Position numbers and translations under genes: made by a program. Below, piece after piece: positions 17,704 to 27,192 of a DNA stretch of 64,000 bases (its first letter is position 1; each line of letters opens with the position of its first letter). The stretch lies in NCBI GenBank assembly GCA_934255545.1, contig CAKQOE010000003.1, positions 31,311 through 95,310 of the forward strand, read 5' to 3'. The DNA is from an uncultured Clostridia bacterium. Lineage in GTDB: Bacteria > Bacillota > Clostridia > Peptostreptococcales > Anaerovoracaceae. The notes below the pieces were generated by a model. The model saw only the letters and a program-made list of their open reading frames with translations, made no database searches and was not told where the DNA came from.

Positions 17704-18390
17704 ATGAAAAAGCTTATTTGCACTAAAGAAGTGGAAGAGGCTGAAAAGCAGGGCCAGAAAGTCATCTATATCGATGAAAACACACTGGTAACACCTGCTG
17801 CGAAGGATGCGGCTATAAACGCAGGCATCGAATTCGTATGCGGACAGGCTCCTGAAGCTTGCGCAGCAGCACCTGCTGCTCCTGCTGAACCTGCTCCTGC
17901 AGCTCAGCCAGCTGTAACACCTGCTGCTCCTGTACAGGAGAGCGCTATAGACAGCGAACTTATTTACAAGGCTATCATGTCTCTGGCTGAAAGAGGACTT
18001 CTCGGAAATCTTGCAAACGTTATACAGCAGGATGTTCCATACGTTTCTGAAGGAGACGGACAGGGCTTCGTAAAGCTCGTAAGAAGCAGCACTGCAAAGT
18101 GGGAACCACTTGATACAGGCAACCCGGCAGATAAGGTTTTCTACAATGAGCTTATCAACTCAGACGACGGCTCAGCTATGAACGCAGGCTTCATGACTAT
18201 TGAAAACTGCTCATTCCCATGGGACGTAGCATGCCAGGAGATCTACTATGTAGTAGAAGGTACTCTTACTGTTGAAAAGGACGGCAGAGTATTCACAGGT
18301 CACCCTGGTGACTGCCTCTTCTTCCAGAACGGCGCTCATCTGAAGTTCGGTTCACCTGATAAGGTCAAAGTATTCTACGCAACTCACTAA
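17704..18390 (+). CDS. eutQ: EutQ-like protein with N-terminal targeting segment and cupin
   Basis: 228 residues. Residues 1-50 (KKLICTKEVEEAEKQGQKVI, TLVTPAAKDAAINAGIEFV) match the EutQ/EutT-type N-terminal segment, then an Ala/Pro linker (~55-80), then a C-terminal cupin (MTIENCSFPWDVACQEIYYV, GHPGDCLFFQNGAHLKFGS). EutQ has been reported to have acetate kinase activity in the ethanolamine system; whether this copy does is unknown. It is followed by the acidic-tailed shell protein. Confidence 0.85.
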   Translation: MKKLICTKEVEEAEKQGQKVIYIDENTLVTPAAKDAAINAGIEFVCGQAPEACAAAPAAPAEPAPAAQPAVTPAAPVQESAIDSELIYKAIMSLAERGLLGNLANVIQQDVPYVSEGDGQGFVKLVRSSTAKWEPLDTGNPADKVFYNELINSDDGSAMNAGFMTIENCSFPWDVACQEIYYVVEGTLTVEKDGRVFTGHPGDCLFFQNGAHLKFGSPDKVKVFYATH

Positions 18391-18407
18391 ACAGGAGATA
18401 GATATTA

Positions 18408-19226
18408 ATGCAGGCACTTGGTTTTATAGAAACAAAAGGACTGCTTGCAGCCATTGAGAGCGCTGACGCCATGCTTAAGGCAGCGAACGTATCTCTTTAT
18501 GACAGGACGTTCACAGGCGGCGGCCTGGTGACTATAACAGTCATCGGTGATGTAGGCGCGGTCAAGGCTTCGGTAGACGCCGGAGCTGCGGCTGTAATGA
18601 ACCTCGGTCAGGAACTTCTGATATCTGTTCACGTTATCCCAAGACCTCATGAAGAAGTTGACAGGATGATGAAAGCAGACAGAAAGCTCGGAGGAAACGA
18701 CGGCGGCGATGATAACGGCGGTGGCGGCGGAGACGGCGCACCTGCTGAGGAGGCTTCTGAAGAAGAAACAGCAGAAGAAGCTGAAACAGTTGAAACTGTT
18801 ATCGAAGAAGCGCCTGAAACAGCGGAAGAAAATGAAGCTGAAATAACGGCTGAAGAACCTGAAACTGTTGCTGACGAAAAGCAGCCTGAGGCTGAGATCC
18901 ATGAGACTCCGGCAGAAAGCGAAGCTGAAGAAGAGGCTGAGGCCCCTGAAGAAGCAGAGCATGAAACTGAAGCCCCTGAAGAACCGGCTGAGGCTGAAGA
19001 CGAAGCATTCGACAGCAGAACGCTGACCAAAGAAGGCATCGACAATATAGCAGCAGAAAAGGGAATAAACAAAGCAGTTGAAATTCTTCAGGAATGCAAG
19101 GTAGTAAAACTGAGAAACCTCGCCAGAGATTATACCGGTTTCGGAATCACAGGCCGAGAAGTATCAAAAGCTAACAAGGCAGACCTCATCGAAGAATTCA
19201 TAAAGTATTATTTAAAGAAAAAGTAA
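18408..19226 (+). CDS. BMC-H shell protein with long acidic linker and C-terminal helical domain
   Basis: 272 residues. Residues 1-~90 are a canonical BMC-H domain ([52 protein letters not shown]). A Gly/Asp-rich hinge is followed by ~95 residues that are close to half Glu. The last ~60 residues ([40 protein letters not shown]) are basic and helical, like SAP or Rho-N-type nucleic-acid or protein binding modules. EutK also carries a C-terminal helix-turn-helix, so the general design has precedent. The acidic linker suggests a long mobile tether. Confidence 0.85.
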   Translation: MQALGFIETKGLLAAIESADAMLKAANVSLYDRTFTGGGLVTITVIGDVGAVKASVDAGAAAVMNLGQELLISVHVIPRPHEEVDRMMKADRKLGGNDGGDDNGGGGGDGAPAEEASEEETAEEAETVETVIEEAPETAEENEAEITAEEPETVADEKQPEAEIHETPAESEAEEEAEAPEEAEHETEAPEEPAEAEDEAFDSRTLTKEGIDNIAAEKGINKAVEILQECKVVKLRNLARDYTGFGITGREVSKANKADLIEEFIKYYLKKK

Positions 19227-19261
19227 AAAAAGATATAATGAAAGGGAGGGGATTCTGATTC

Positions 19262-20896
19262 ATGGAAAATATGGATTATGATTTACGTTCTATCCAGGAA
19301 GTAAGAAATCTTGCACGCCTTGGACAGGTCGCTCAGGACAGACTTTTTAATTATACAGACGATCAGATCGACAGGATCATCAGAAATATGGTCCGCGTAG
19401 CTGAAGAAAACGCTGTAATGCTCGCTAAGATGGCAGTTGAAGAAACAGGCTTCGGTAAGTATGAGGATAAGACTTACAAGAACCACATGGCTTCAACTAT
19501 CCTTTATGAGTCAATAAAGGACATGAAGTGCTCAGGTATCATCAGCGAAGATCCTATCAACAGAACTATGGACGTTGCAGACCCTGTAGGTCTCATAATG
19601 GGTATCGTTCCTTCAACTAACCCGACATCTACAGTTATCTACAAGTCTATCATCTCTATAAAGGCAAGAAACGCTATCGTATTCTCACCTCATCCATCAG
19701 CTCTCAAGTGCACAGTAAAGGCTGCTGAGCTCATGCTCGAAGCTGCTGTTGCAGCAGGCGCTCCTGCAAATGTTATCGGCTGCATCACAATGCCTACTAT
19801 GCCGGCAACAAACGAACTGATGAGATGCAAGGAGATCAAGCTCATCCTCGCTACAGGCGGTCCTGGAATGGTAAGAGCAGCATACAGCTGCGGTAAGCCT
19901 GCAATCGGCGTAGGCGCAGGTAACTCACCGGCTTACATCGAAAGAACAGCAGATGTTAAGAAGGCTGTTACAAACATCATGGCCAGCAAGACATTCGACT
20001 ATGGTACTATCTGCGCTTCAGAGCAGTCTATCGTATGCGAAGAATGCAACAAGGACGCTGTAGTAGCTGAATTCCAGAGACAGGGCGGCTACTTCATGTC
20101 TGAAGAAGAAACTGCTAAAGTCTGCAAGCTCCTCTTTAAGAAGGGCAATGCAATGAACGCTAAGTTCGTAGCAAGATCTGCTCAGGTCATCGCTGATGCA
20201 GCAGGCATCACTATCCCGGCAGGCACAAGACTCCTCATCGGCCCTCAGGGCGGTGTCGGTGACGGTTATCCGCTCTCATTCGAAAAGCTCACAAGCGTTA
20301 TCGCTTTCTATGTTGTTAAGGACTGGCATGAAGCATGCAGCCTGAGCATCGAGCTTCTCCAGAACGGTATCGGCCACACAATGAGCTTACATACTGAGGA
20401 CAGAAACATCGTTCTTGAATTCTCAAGAAAGCCTGCTTCAAGGATCCTCGTTAATACAGGAAGCGCACTCGGCGGTACAGGTGCAAGCACAGCTCTTCCG
20501 CCTGCGTTAACACTCGGATGCGGAACACTCGGCGGAAGCTCAGTTTCAGAGAACGTTACTCCGATGCACCTCGTAAACATCAAGAAGGTTGCTTACGGTA
20601 TCAAGGACTGCACTACTCTGATCGCTGACGACCCTACATTTAACCACCCGGAGCTCCTTTCTGTACAGCAGGGCTGCACACCGGCAGCATGCTCAACAGC
20701 TGCTCCTGCACAGAACGGTTACCTCTCACCTGCTGAATACCAGCAGAACAACAGCGGTATCAGCTACGGCGTAGGCTGCAACAGCTGCTGCACAGACAAC
20801 AAACTTGCTCCTGCAGCAAGCGATACTCCTATTGACATGAACGAACTCAACAACATGATCAATGCGCTTGTAAAGGCAATGAAGGGCGAGAACTAA
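19262..20896 (+). CDS. cutF: CoA-acylating acetaldehyde dehydrogenase with encapsulation tail
   Basis: 544 residues. It converts acetaldehyde from CutC to acetyl-CoA with NAD. Catalytic Cys251 lies in TFDYGTICASEQSIV. The core is as in EutE/PduP. The C-terminal ~75 residues extend beyond the core: a Cys-containing linker (GCNSCC) and a final amphipathic helix (DMNELNNMINALVKAMKGEN) typical of an encapsulation peptide. Codon use is strongly biased. It is 2 bp before PduL. The paralogue at 7958 lacks both the Cys and the tail. Confidence 0.92.
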   Translation: MENMDYDLRSIQEVRNLARLGQVAQDRLFNYTDDQIDRIIRNMVRVAEENAVMLAKMAVEETGFGKYEDKTYKNHMASTILYESIKDMKCSGIISEDPINRTMDVADPVGLIMGIVPSTNPTSTVIYKSIISIKARNAIVFSPHPSALKCTVKAAELMLEAAVAAGAPANVIGCITMPTMPATNELMRCKEIKLILATGGPGMVRAAYSCGKPAIGVGAGNSPAYIERTADVKKAVTNIMASKTFDYGTICASEQSIVCEECNKDAVVAEFQRQGGYFMSEEETAKVCKLLFKKGNAMNAKFVARSAQVIADAAGITIPAGTRLLIGPQGGVGDGYPLSFEKLTSVIAFYVVKDWHEACSLSIELLQNGIGHTMSLHTEDRNIVLEFSRKPASRILVNTGSALGGTGASTALPPALTLGCGTLGGSSVSENVTPMHLVNIKKVAYGIKDCTTLIADDPTFNHPELLSVQQGCTPAACSTAAPAQNGYLSPAEYQQNNSGISYGVGCNSCCTDNKLAPAASDTPIDMNELNNMINALVKAMKGEN

Positions 20897-20897
20897 A

Positions 20898-21557
20898 ATG
20901 GCAGAACCAAATTATGAAGCAATTATGCAGATACTTCTGGACGCTGTAAAGAACGGCGTTAAGCCTGCAGCATGCGAAGCAGCAGCTGAGGATACAGTTC
21001 CTGTAGGTATCTCAAACAGACATATACACCTCTCAGAGAGCGATCTTAAAGCTCTCTTCGGAGATGGTTATGAACTGACAAACATAAAGGATCTTTCACA
21101 GCCTGGACAGTTCGCATGCAAGGAAGTAGTTACTATCTGCGGTCCTAAGGGCGCTATCGAAAAGGTAAGAGTACTCGGACCTTTAAGAAGCAAGACTCAG
21201 GTAGAAGTTCTCCACAGCGACCGCTTCAAGCTCGGAGTTACTGCTCCTGCAAGACTCTCAGGCGACCTCGCAGGTACTCCCGGAGTTACAGTGATCGGTC
21301 CTAAGGGTTCGGTTCAGTTAAAAGAAGGTCTGATCGTTGCACAGAGACATGTACACATGACATGCCAGGACGCTGAAAGATTCGGCGTACATGACGGCCA
21401 GATCGTAAGCCTCAAGGTAGAAGGTCCAAGAGGCGGCGTTTTATCAAACGTTATAATAAGAGCAAATGACAAGTCAAAGCTTGACTGTCATCTCGATACT
21501 GATGAAGCTAATGCAATGGATATAGGCTCATCAACTAAGGTAACTATCATAAAGTAG
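20898..21557 (+). CDS. pduL: PduL-type phosphotransacylase
   Basis: 219 residues. It converts acetyl-CoA to acetyl-phosphate, regenerating CoA inside the compartment. Metal-binding histidines lie in SNRHIHLS (His42, His44) and AQRHVHMT (His151, His153), the two PduL signatures. The N-terminal ~20 residues (AEPNYEAIMQILLDAVKNGV) form an amphipathic helix of the encapsulation type. It is coupled to the aldehyde dehydrogenase upstream. Confidence 0.93.
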   Translation: MAEPNYEAIMQILLDAVKNGVKPAACEAAAEDTVPVGISNRHIHLSESDLKALFGDGYELTNIKDLSQPGQFACKEVVTICGPKGAIEKVRVLGPLRSKTQVEVLHSDRFKLGVTAPARLSGDLAGTPGVTVIGPKGSVQLKEGLIVAQRHVHMTCQDAERFGVHDGQIVSLKVEGPRGGVLSNVIIRANDKSKLDCHLDTDEANAMDIGSSTKVTIIK

Positions 21558-21662
21558 TTTCCTGATAAAAACTGACAAAACATAAATCACAATTTTAAAA
21601 CAAAAACAAAATCAATTTAAATTTAAAATTTATATCTTTTCTTAACAAGGAGGAAATTTAAA

Positions 21663-21953
21663 ATGACTAAGTATGATGCACTCGGAATGATCGAAACAAA
21701 GGGTTTAGTAGGTTCTATCGAAGCAGCTGATGCTATGGTAAAGGCAGCTAACGTATACCTCATCGGTAAGGAACACGTTGGCGGCGGTCTCGTTACTGTA
21801 ATGGTAAGAGGTGACGTTGGCGCTGTTAAGGCTGCTACAGATGCTGGTGCTGCTGCTGCTCAGAGAGTAGGCGAGCTCATCTCTGTTCACGTAATTCCTA
21901 GACCACACGCTGAAGTTGAAACTATTCTCCCTACAGGTACAAAGGCTGAATAA
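21663..21953 (+). CDS. Canonical BMC-H shell protein
   Basis: 96 residues: [40 protein letters not shown] with the usual GGG pore, and [12 protein letters not shown]. Codon use is highly biased and the start has a strong AAGGAGG site after a 105-bp T/A-rich leader without G-C structure. This is probably the most abundant facet protein. It closes the operon; a terminator follows. Confidence 0.93.
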   Translation: MTKYDALGMIETKGLVGSIEAADAMVKAANVYLIGKEHVGGGLVTVMVRGDVGAVKAATDAGAAAAQRVGELISVHVIPRPHAEVETILPTGTKAE

Positions 21954-22007
21954 TTCAATTCAGTATCATTCATACTAAATTAAATAAAATGCCCTGACGG
22001 GCTATCT

Positions 22008-22032
22008 GGGGCGGCTTCGACCGCCCCTTTTT
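22008..22032 (+). terminator. Terminator of the microcompartment operon
   Basis: GGGGCGG and CCGCCCC form a 7-bp GC stem with a CTTCGA loop, followed by TTTTT. A smaller hairpin, GCCC-TGAC-GGGC, precedes it at 21991. The rest of the spacer to 22271 contains the palindrome at 22113 and no gene. Confidence 0.92.
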
Positions 22033-22112
22033 CAAAAATATTATTTTGTCAGTATGACAATTAAAACATTATTCATTACTCAGGAAAATTTTTCTCTATT
22101 CATATCCTGTAA

Positions 22113-22126
22113 GCGCGCCGGCGCGC
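22113..22126. repeat. GC-only perfect palindrome
   Basis: GCGCGCCGGCGCGC is a 14-bp perfect palindrome. Its core is identical to the one at 715-730. Member of the dispersed family. Confidence 0.7.
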
Positions 22127-22271
22127 ACAATGGCTGACGCATTACGCATTTATCCCCTCATACGTTCCGAACAGCGGAATGCCTGCGATTTGATCCTTCC
22201 CGCCATTTATTATGTGTTACTGATATCTGAGATGGGGAGGAGGATTACAGATCTGGGAGGATTTTATATTT

Positions 22272-25200
22272 ATGAACAGAAAATTACACCTGATCCTGGC
22301 ATTTATGGCAGCAACACTGTTCGTGGGGATCATGGCAGTGCCATCTATGGCAGCTACAGTTGTAGAAGGCCCGACACCTATATTTGAAGGTGCAGCGACT
22401 GCTGATAACGATCTGACTATGTATAATGACAAGATCGCTTTATCATTCGCTGTAGGCACTAACAACTACTGGAACATGACACGCGGTTCAGTTCTCGATA
22501 TCGGTATAAACGATGGACAGAACAACTTCAAGCAGGACCTTACTAACGATTCTGAATTCCTGCTCGACCTTTGGACTTCTACAGGAAGCTACAAGGGCGA
22601 GAATCTCCTGACAGACGTTGACGCGAAGTACAGCGTTGACGGAGACACTGCGAAGGTCGTAATGAAGACTCGTTACTGGGTAGCTGACGCTGACAAGAAC
22701 GGCAAGGATGATGAAAAGGAATACGGTACAGTCCAAAAGCCGCTCAACGTTACTACTACATATACGCTTAAGGACGGCGATTCTTTCGTAACTATGGTGA
22801 CTACAGTTGAAAACCCTGCAGACAACAAGGTTACTTACAAGAACATGTACAGCGGATATTCTATCAGTACTAACGCAGCAAGTATGTACGGACCGTTTGG
22901 TTTCTATCCTGAAGTTAAGACTACAGGTATAGCAGTGGGCGCAAATGAAAAGGTACAGGAGCGTTTCGGAGAGTTCGTTGCTACATACAGCGACAGCTAT
23001 ACTGCTTCAGTTCAGATGGACGATGCCGATTCTTACAAGGGTTCTTCAGGTTACAAGGACGTATACAAGCTCCGTAATATAGCTCCGGGTCACACTGAGA
23101 AATATACAGGCGAGCTTCTGGTTTCAGATAAGAGTGAAACAGCTTCTATCATCTCACGCTATATCGCGAGAGAAAACATCAAGGATGCTTCAAAGCTCAG
23201 CGGTACTGTAACAGATGACAGCGGCAAGCCTGTAGCAGGCGCTTATGTCATCGTAGAAAAGACAGGCGTATACATGCCTACTGAAAAGTCACAGAGCGTC
23301 AACGGCCAGGCCGTTGGTACTCCTGTTGCAAACATGATGCCATTCGTATGGACGAGAACAGATGAAAACGGAAAGTATTCGTTCGATCTTCCAAACACAG
23401 GCTGGAACGATGGAACTGAAAACGTTCTCGGAAACGGTGACTACACTTACAAGCTTAAGGTAGAAGCTTCAGGATATACTTCACTTCTCACAGATGAGAT
23501 AAAGCTCACAGGCGACAAGACTGAAGATCTTAAGATAGAGCAGGGTGCTCACATCCATCTCAAGGCTACAGATCAGAAGGGTAATGCTATACCTTTCAAG
23601 ATCCAGATCTCAGGCATAACTGCAGAGATGAAGACACTCGGCGGAGCTGTTCAGTTCTCTGACGCTTTCGCTTCTTCAAACGATCTTGACTTCAACCTTT
23701 CAAAGGCTGAAAACGTTACTATAACAGCTACATACAGCACACCGTTCCTTTCGAAGTCTGCTTCATGGAAGGGTGACATAACTTCAGCGGGTCTCGACCA
23801 TACATTCGTTATCGATATTCCTATCGATGCGAAGGCTGAAGGCTGGTACAACATGGATAACCACAACCACTCAGACTATGGTGACGGTTCTACGTCTATA
23901 AAAGATCTCTTCAGCTTCCAGATAGCTCAGGGACTCGACTTCAATGTTGTAACAGACCACGACACACGCATACACAATGCTGAGATGGCTCAGTTCGCAA
24001 AGGACAAGAACAGAGTATTCCTGTCAAATATCGAAGTTTCACCGGGCTGGGGACACTGGGGCTACCTCGGTGTTGACTACAGCGACAGCGGAGCTCCTAT
24101 AAACCCTTCAACAGCTACTCCTAAGCAGATAGCTGAGACAGGTCATAAGCTCGGAGCTACAGTTATCATGCATCATCCGTTCTCTGACTACGGTTTCCTC
24201 AACAACCAGTCATCAGTAAACGGCGGAAATGAAGAAGGATGGGACAGCTTCGATCTTCTCGAGCTCCAGAACACTATGGATCTTACAGGACTCGATACAG
24301 TAAACGCAGCTGACTGGGCGAAGATAAACCGTCAGAATCTCGCGGCTACACTTCCTTCAGACAAGCTCAGCGGCGTTAACGACAAGATGGACGCAAAAGC
24401 GCTCCTCGCTGCAATGTCTTTCTGGAATGAAGGCATAGAAAAATATCTGAGCGCAGGCTCAGACGCGCATGATGCGCACAACACAAGCCTGTATTCAGGC
24501 GTTATACGTGAATTCGCAAAGCTTGACACTTACAGCCAGGATGCTTATACTACAGCACTTAAGAGCGGCAAGGCATACGTAACATGCGGTCCTGTCCTCT
24601 TCCCTGCTGACAATGCCATGTTCGGTTCAAAGCAGTCAGCAAAGGCAGGCGATGAGCTTACATTTGACCTCGATGTTCAGGCAATCGACGGTTTTGATAC
24701 TATCTACCTGTACAGAAACGGCGTATGCATAGACAAGAAGGAACTCAACGGCACTACAGACCGTACAGCAGTTTCATTCAAGACTACAGCGCCTGCAGGC
24801 AAGAACGTATGGTACAGCTTCACTGCAGTTGACAAGAATAACCACTGGGCAGCTACAGACCCGATCTGGGTAGACGTTAAGGGCTTCACAGACGTAACAT
24901 CAGCTGACTGGTTCTACGACACTGTTTCAGCTATCGTTGATAAGGGTCTTATGAACGGTACAGGCGACGGCTCTACATTCAGCCCTAAGGCTCAGCTCAC
25001 ACGCGGCATGGCAGCTACTGTTCTTTACAGAATGTCAGGTGAGACTACAGGCGTTGCAGCTGAAGCTGCTGCAACATTCAGCGATGTTGACTCATCTAAG
25101 TGGTACGCTGCTGCAGTTGACTGGGCTGCAGACAACGGAATCGTAAAGGGTTCTGACGGCAAGTTCAAGCCAAACGACAATATAACTCGCCAGGATATGG

Positions 25201-25427
25201 CGACAATGCTTTACCGCTACGCTCAGTACAAGAAAACTGACACCAGCAAGGTGAACGACCTGTCTGCATTCAGCGACAAGGCTGCAGTTTCATCTTATGC
25301 TTCTGAAGGCATGCAGTGGGCTGTAGGCGCAGGCATCGTAAGCGGACGCGACGCAGCTACTCTTGCTCCTAAGGCAAAGATAAGCCGTGCGGAGTTCGCT
25401 ACTATGGTAAGCCGTTATCTGGCTTAA
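22272..25427 (+). CDS. SLH-anchored surface protein with PHP (CehA/McbA-like) hydrolase domain
   Basis: 1051 residues. A signal peptide (~1-28, ending PSMAA) leads to a large beta-rich domain. A carboxypeptidase-regulatory-like fold follows at ~306-400 (LSGTVTDDSGKPVAGAYVIV), then a PHP metal hydrolase domain from ~525 with NHNHSDYGDG, VVTDHDTRIHN, MHHPFSDYG and GSDAHDAHN, and three SLH repeats from ~873. PHP/CehA-like domains are metal-dependent phosphoesterases or hydrolases. Location inside the choline locus suggests it may free choline from an external ester or phosphodiester, but no substrate can be read out. Start has GGGAGG. Confidence 0.85.
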   Translation: MNRKLHLILAFMAATLFVGIMAVPSMAATVVEGPTPIFEGAATADNDLTMYNDKIALSFAVGTNNYWNMTRGSVLDIGINDGQNNFKQDLTNDSEFLLDLWTSTGSYKGENLLTDVDAKYSVDGDTAKVVMKTRYWVADADKNGKDDEKEYGTVQKPLNVTTTYTLKDGDSFVTMVTTVENPADNKVTYKNMYSGYSISTNAASMYGPFGFYPEVKTTGIAVGANEKVQERFGEFVATYSDSYTASVQMDDADSYKGSSGYKDVYKLRNIAPGHTEKYTGELLVSDKSETASIISRYIARENIKDASKLSGTVTDDSGKPVAGAYVIVEKTGVYMPTEKSQSVNGQAVGTPVANMMPFVWTRTDENGKYSFDLPNTGWNDGTENVLGNGDYTYKLKVEASGYTSLLTDEIKLTGDKTEDLKIEQGAHIHLKATDQKGNAIPFKIQISGITAEMKTLGGAVQFSDAFASSNDLDFNLSKAENVTITATYSTPFLSKSASWKGDITSAGLDHTFVIDIPIDAKAEGWYNMDNHNHSDYGDGSTSIKDLFSFQIAQGLDFNVVTDHDTRIHNAEMAQFAKDKNRVFLSNIEVSPGWGHWGYLGVDYSDSGAPINPSTATPKQIAETGHKLGATVIMHHPFSDYGFLNNQSSVNGGNEEGWDSFDLLELQNTMDLTGLDTVNAADWAKINRQNLAATLPSDKLSGVNDKMDAKALLAAMSFWNEGIEKYLSAGSDAHDAHNTSLYSGVIREFAKLDTYSQDAYTTALKSGKAYVTCGPVLFPADNAMFGSKQSAKAGDELTFDLDVQAIDGFDTIYLYRNGVCIDKKELNGTTDRTAVSFKTTAPAGKNVWYSFTAVDKNNHWAATDPIWVDVKGFTDVTSADWFYDTVSAIVDKGLMNGTGDGSTFSPKAQLTRGMAATVLYRMSGETTGVAAEAAATFSDVDSSKWYAAAVDWAADNGIVKGSDGKFKPNDNITRQDMATMLYRYAQYKKTDTSKVNDLSAFSDKAAVSSYASEGMQWAVGAGIVSGRDAATLAPKAKISRAEFATMVSRYLA

Positions 25428-25440
25428 CATTTAAAAACAC

Positions 25441-25480
25441 CGGTCCGGGGCGCTGAATTTCAGGAATGGCGCCCCGACCG
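25441..25480. terminator. GC-rich hairpin after the SLH-PHP gene
   Basis: CGGTCCGGGGCGC pairs with GCGCCCCGACCG, with one bulged base and a 15-nt loop. No T-tract follows on the plus strand, so it may stabilise the mRNA end or act weakly. The remaining spacer to 25759 holds further GC hairpins (near 25600-25645) and an AT-rich tract with no gene. Confidence 0.5.
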
Positions 25481-25759
25481 TAAAATAGGCATTCCTCTGT
25501 TCGGAGTGTATGAGAGATAATAACAGCGGTCTGAATGACGGCGGCGCAAGCCGGCCTGTCATAGACTGCATGATATATGAGAGAGATAAAAATGAGTAAA
25601 GGCGCGCCTGCAGGCGCGGATACCTGCGGCCGGGAGGCCGCGGGACCGATGTCGTATCGGCATTAATAATATTTTTGAAAAGGTTATTTCATTTGTTGAT
25701 ATAAATAATTTACATTAAAAGAATCTGAAAACAATTTTTAAAGGATGGTATAGAAGAAA

Positions 25760-26905
25760 ATGGACAGATTTGACCTGAAAACCAAGATCTTTTTTGGGGA
25801 TAACGCCTTAGACAGGCTGAGAGACAACCCGTATGACAGGATCCTTGTCATCGCTGACCCGTTCGTAGTTGAAAGCGGCATGATAAACTCGCTCACAAGA
25901 AGACTCGACGAGGCACACAAGGAATATCACGTATACAGTGACGTGATCCCTGATCCTCCGCTTGATAAGATCGCTTACGGCGTTCAGTTCGCGCTCGGCT
26001 ACAAGCCTGACGCTATAGTTGCAGTAGGCGGCGGCGCTGCTATCGACAGCGCAAAGTCTATAAAGGAATTTTCTGAGAAGATCGGAAAGAACGGCGAGAT
26101 AAAGCTCATCGCTATCCCTACTACGAGTGGAAGCGGCTCTGAGGTAACATCTTATGCTGTAGTTACCGATACGTTCAAGAACAATCTCAAGTGCCCTATC
26201 GTTACTGACGACATCATTCCTAATGAAGCTATACTCGATGCTGAGCTGACTATGTCAGTTCCGCCTGCTATCACAGCTGATACGGGTATGGACGTTATCA
26301 CTCACGCCATAGAGGCTTATGTGAGCGAAAAGGCTAACGCATTCACTGACGCTCTCGCTGAGAAGTCACTCGAGCTCTGCGCAAAGTACCTCGTAAGAGC
26401 TTACAAGAACGGCAAGGATGTAGAAGCAAGACAGCAGATGCACGTTGCTTCATGCCTCGCAGGCATCGCGTTCAGCAGCTGTTCTCTCGGTATAAACCAC
26501 AGCATGGCTCACCAGCTCGGCGGTCACTTCCATATCGCTCACGGCAGAGCAAACGCAATACTCCTTCCGCATATAATCGCATTCAACAGCAGGATCGATG
26601 CGGTAAACAGTGATGCGGAGCTTCCTGCATGTGCAGCTAAGTACTGCGCTGCTGCAGCAAAGTTCGGAGTTACAGGAAACGGCATCGGCGATACAGTAAG
26701 AAAGCTCGTTGACCATATAAAGAACATGATGTTCACTATGAACATCCCTATGACTGTTTCTCTGACAGGCAAGTGCACAAAGGAAGAGTACATGCAGGCT
26801 ATCGCCGATATGGTACAGGGTGCTATGACAGACGGATGTACTGAATTCAATCCAAGAAAGACTGAGCCTGCTGAGTTCGCAGCCTTATTTATTGGATTAT
26901 GGTAA
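25760..26905 (+). CDS. cutO: Iron-containing alcohol dehydrogenase (EutG/PduQ type)
   Basis: 381 residues, type III Fe-dependent alcohol dehydrogenase. The NAD site is VAVGGGAAIDSAKS near residue 93. Metal ligands lie in TGMDVITHAIEAYVS, INHSMAHQLGGHFHIAHG. It reduces acetaldehyde to ethanol, which recycles NADH made by the aldehyde dehydrogenase. Similar genes belong to cut and pdu loci. It is separated from the main operon by the SLH-PHP gene and lacks an obvious N-terminal targeting peptide (starts MDRFDLKTKIFFG). The gene name is by analogy. Confidence 0.88.
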   Translation: MDRFDLKTKIFFGDNALDRLRDNPYDRILVIADPFVVESGMINSLTRRLDEAHKEYHVYSDVIPDPPLDKIAYGVQFALGYKPDAIVAVGGGAAIDSAKSIKEFSEKIGKNGEIKLIAIPTTSGSGSEVTSYAVVTDTFKNNLKCPIVTDDIIPNEAILDAELTMSVPPAITADTGMDVITHAIEAYVSEKANAFTDALAEKSLELCAKYLVRAYKNGKDVEARQQMHVASCLAGIAFSSCSLGINHSMAHQLGGHFHIAHGRANAILLPHIIAFNSRIDAVNSDAELPACAAKYCAAAAKFGVTGNGIGDTVRKLVDHIKNMMFTMNIPMTVSLTGKCTKEEYMQAIADMVQGAMTDGCTEFNPRKTEPAEFAALFIGLW

Positions 26906-27192
26906 AAAATACGCCTGCTGCTTAAAACGGCAGATGCAGTAAGGGCCCGCGCCTCCGGCGCGGCCGCATATAACTGACTGCGTCTGCCCGGCAGACGTAC
27001 ATTGCGCGGGCGTACCGCGCCGCCGCGACGGAGCACCCCACATCCCGCAGTGCTCCCGCGCGGCCTTAAAAATATACACCCAAAAACTTACCCGTAAAAA
27101 ATTACGGACAACCAAAATAAAAGACAGACAAGCAGATCCCTGCCGGAAATGACCGGATCATAAAAACAGATCTGCAAAAAACAGGTAAGAAT
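26906..27192 (+). other. Spacer with GC palindrome
   Basis: CCGCGCC-TCC-GGCGCGG at 26947-26963 belongs to the dispersed palindrome family. More GC-rich sequence (27000-27060) gives way to A-rich sequence before the next gene. No gene or clear promoter seen. Confidence 0.5.

Noticed and set aside
18647..19072. Ser/Ala-rich minus-strand open frame
   Set aside because: It is the mirror of the Glu-rich linker codons (GAA/GCT read backwards), so low complexity explains it.
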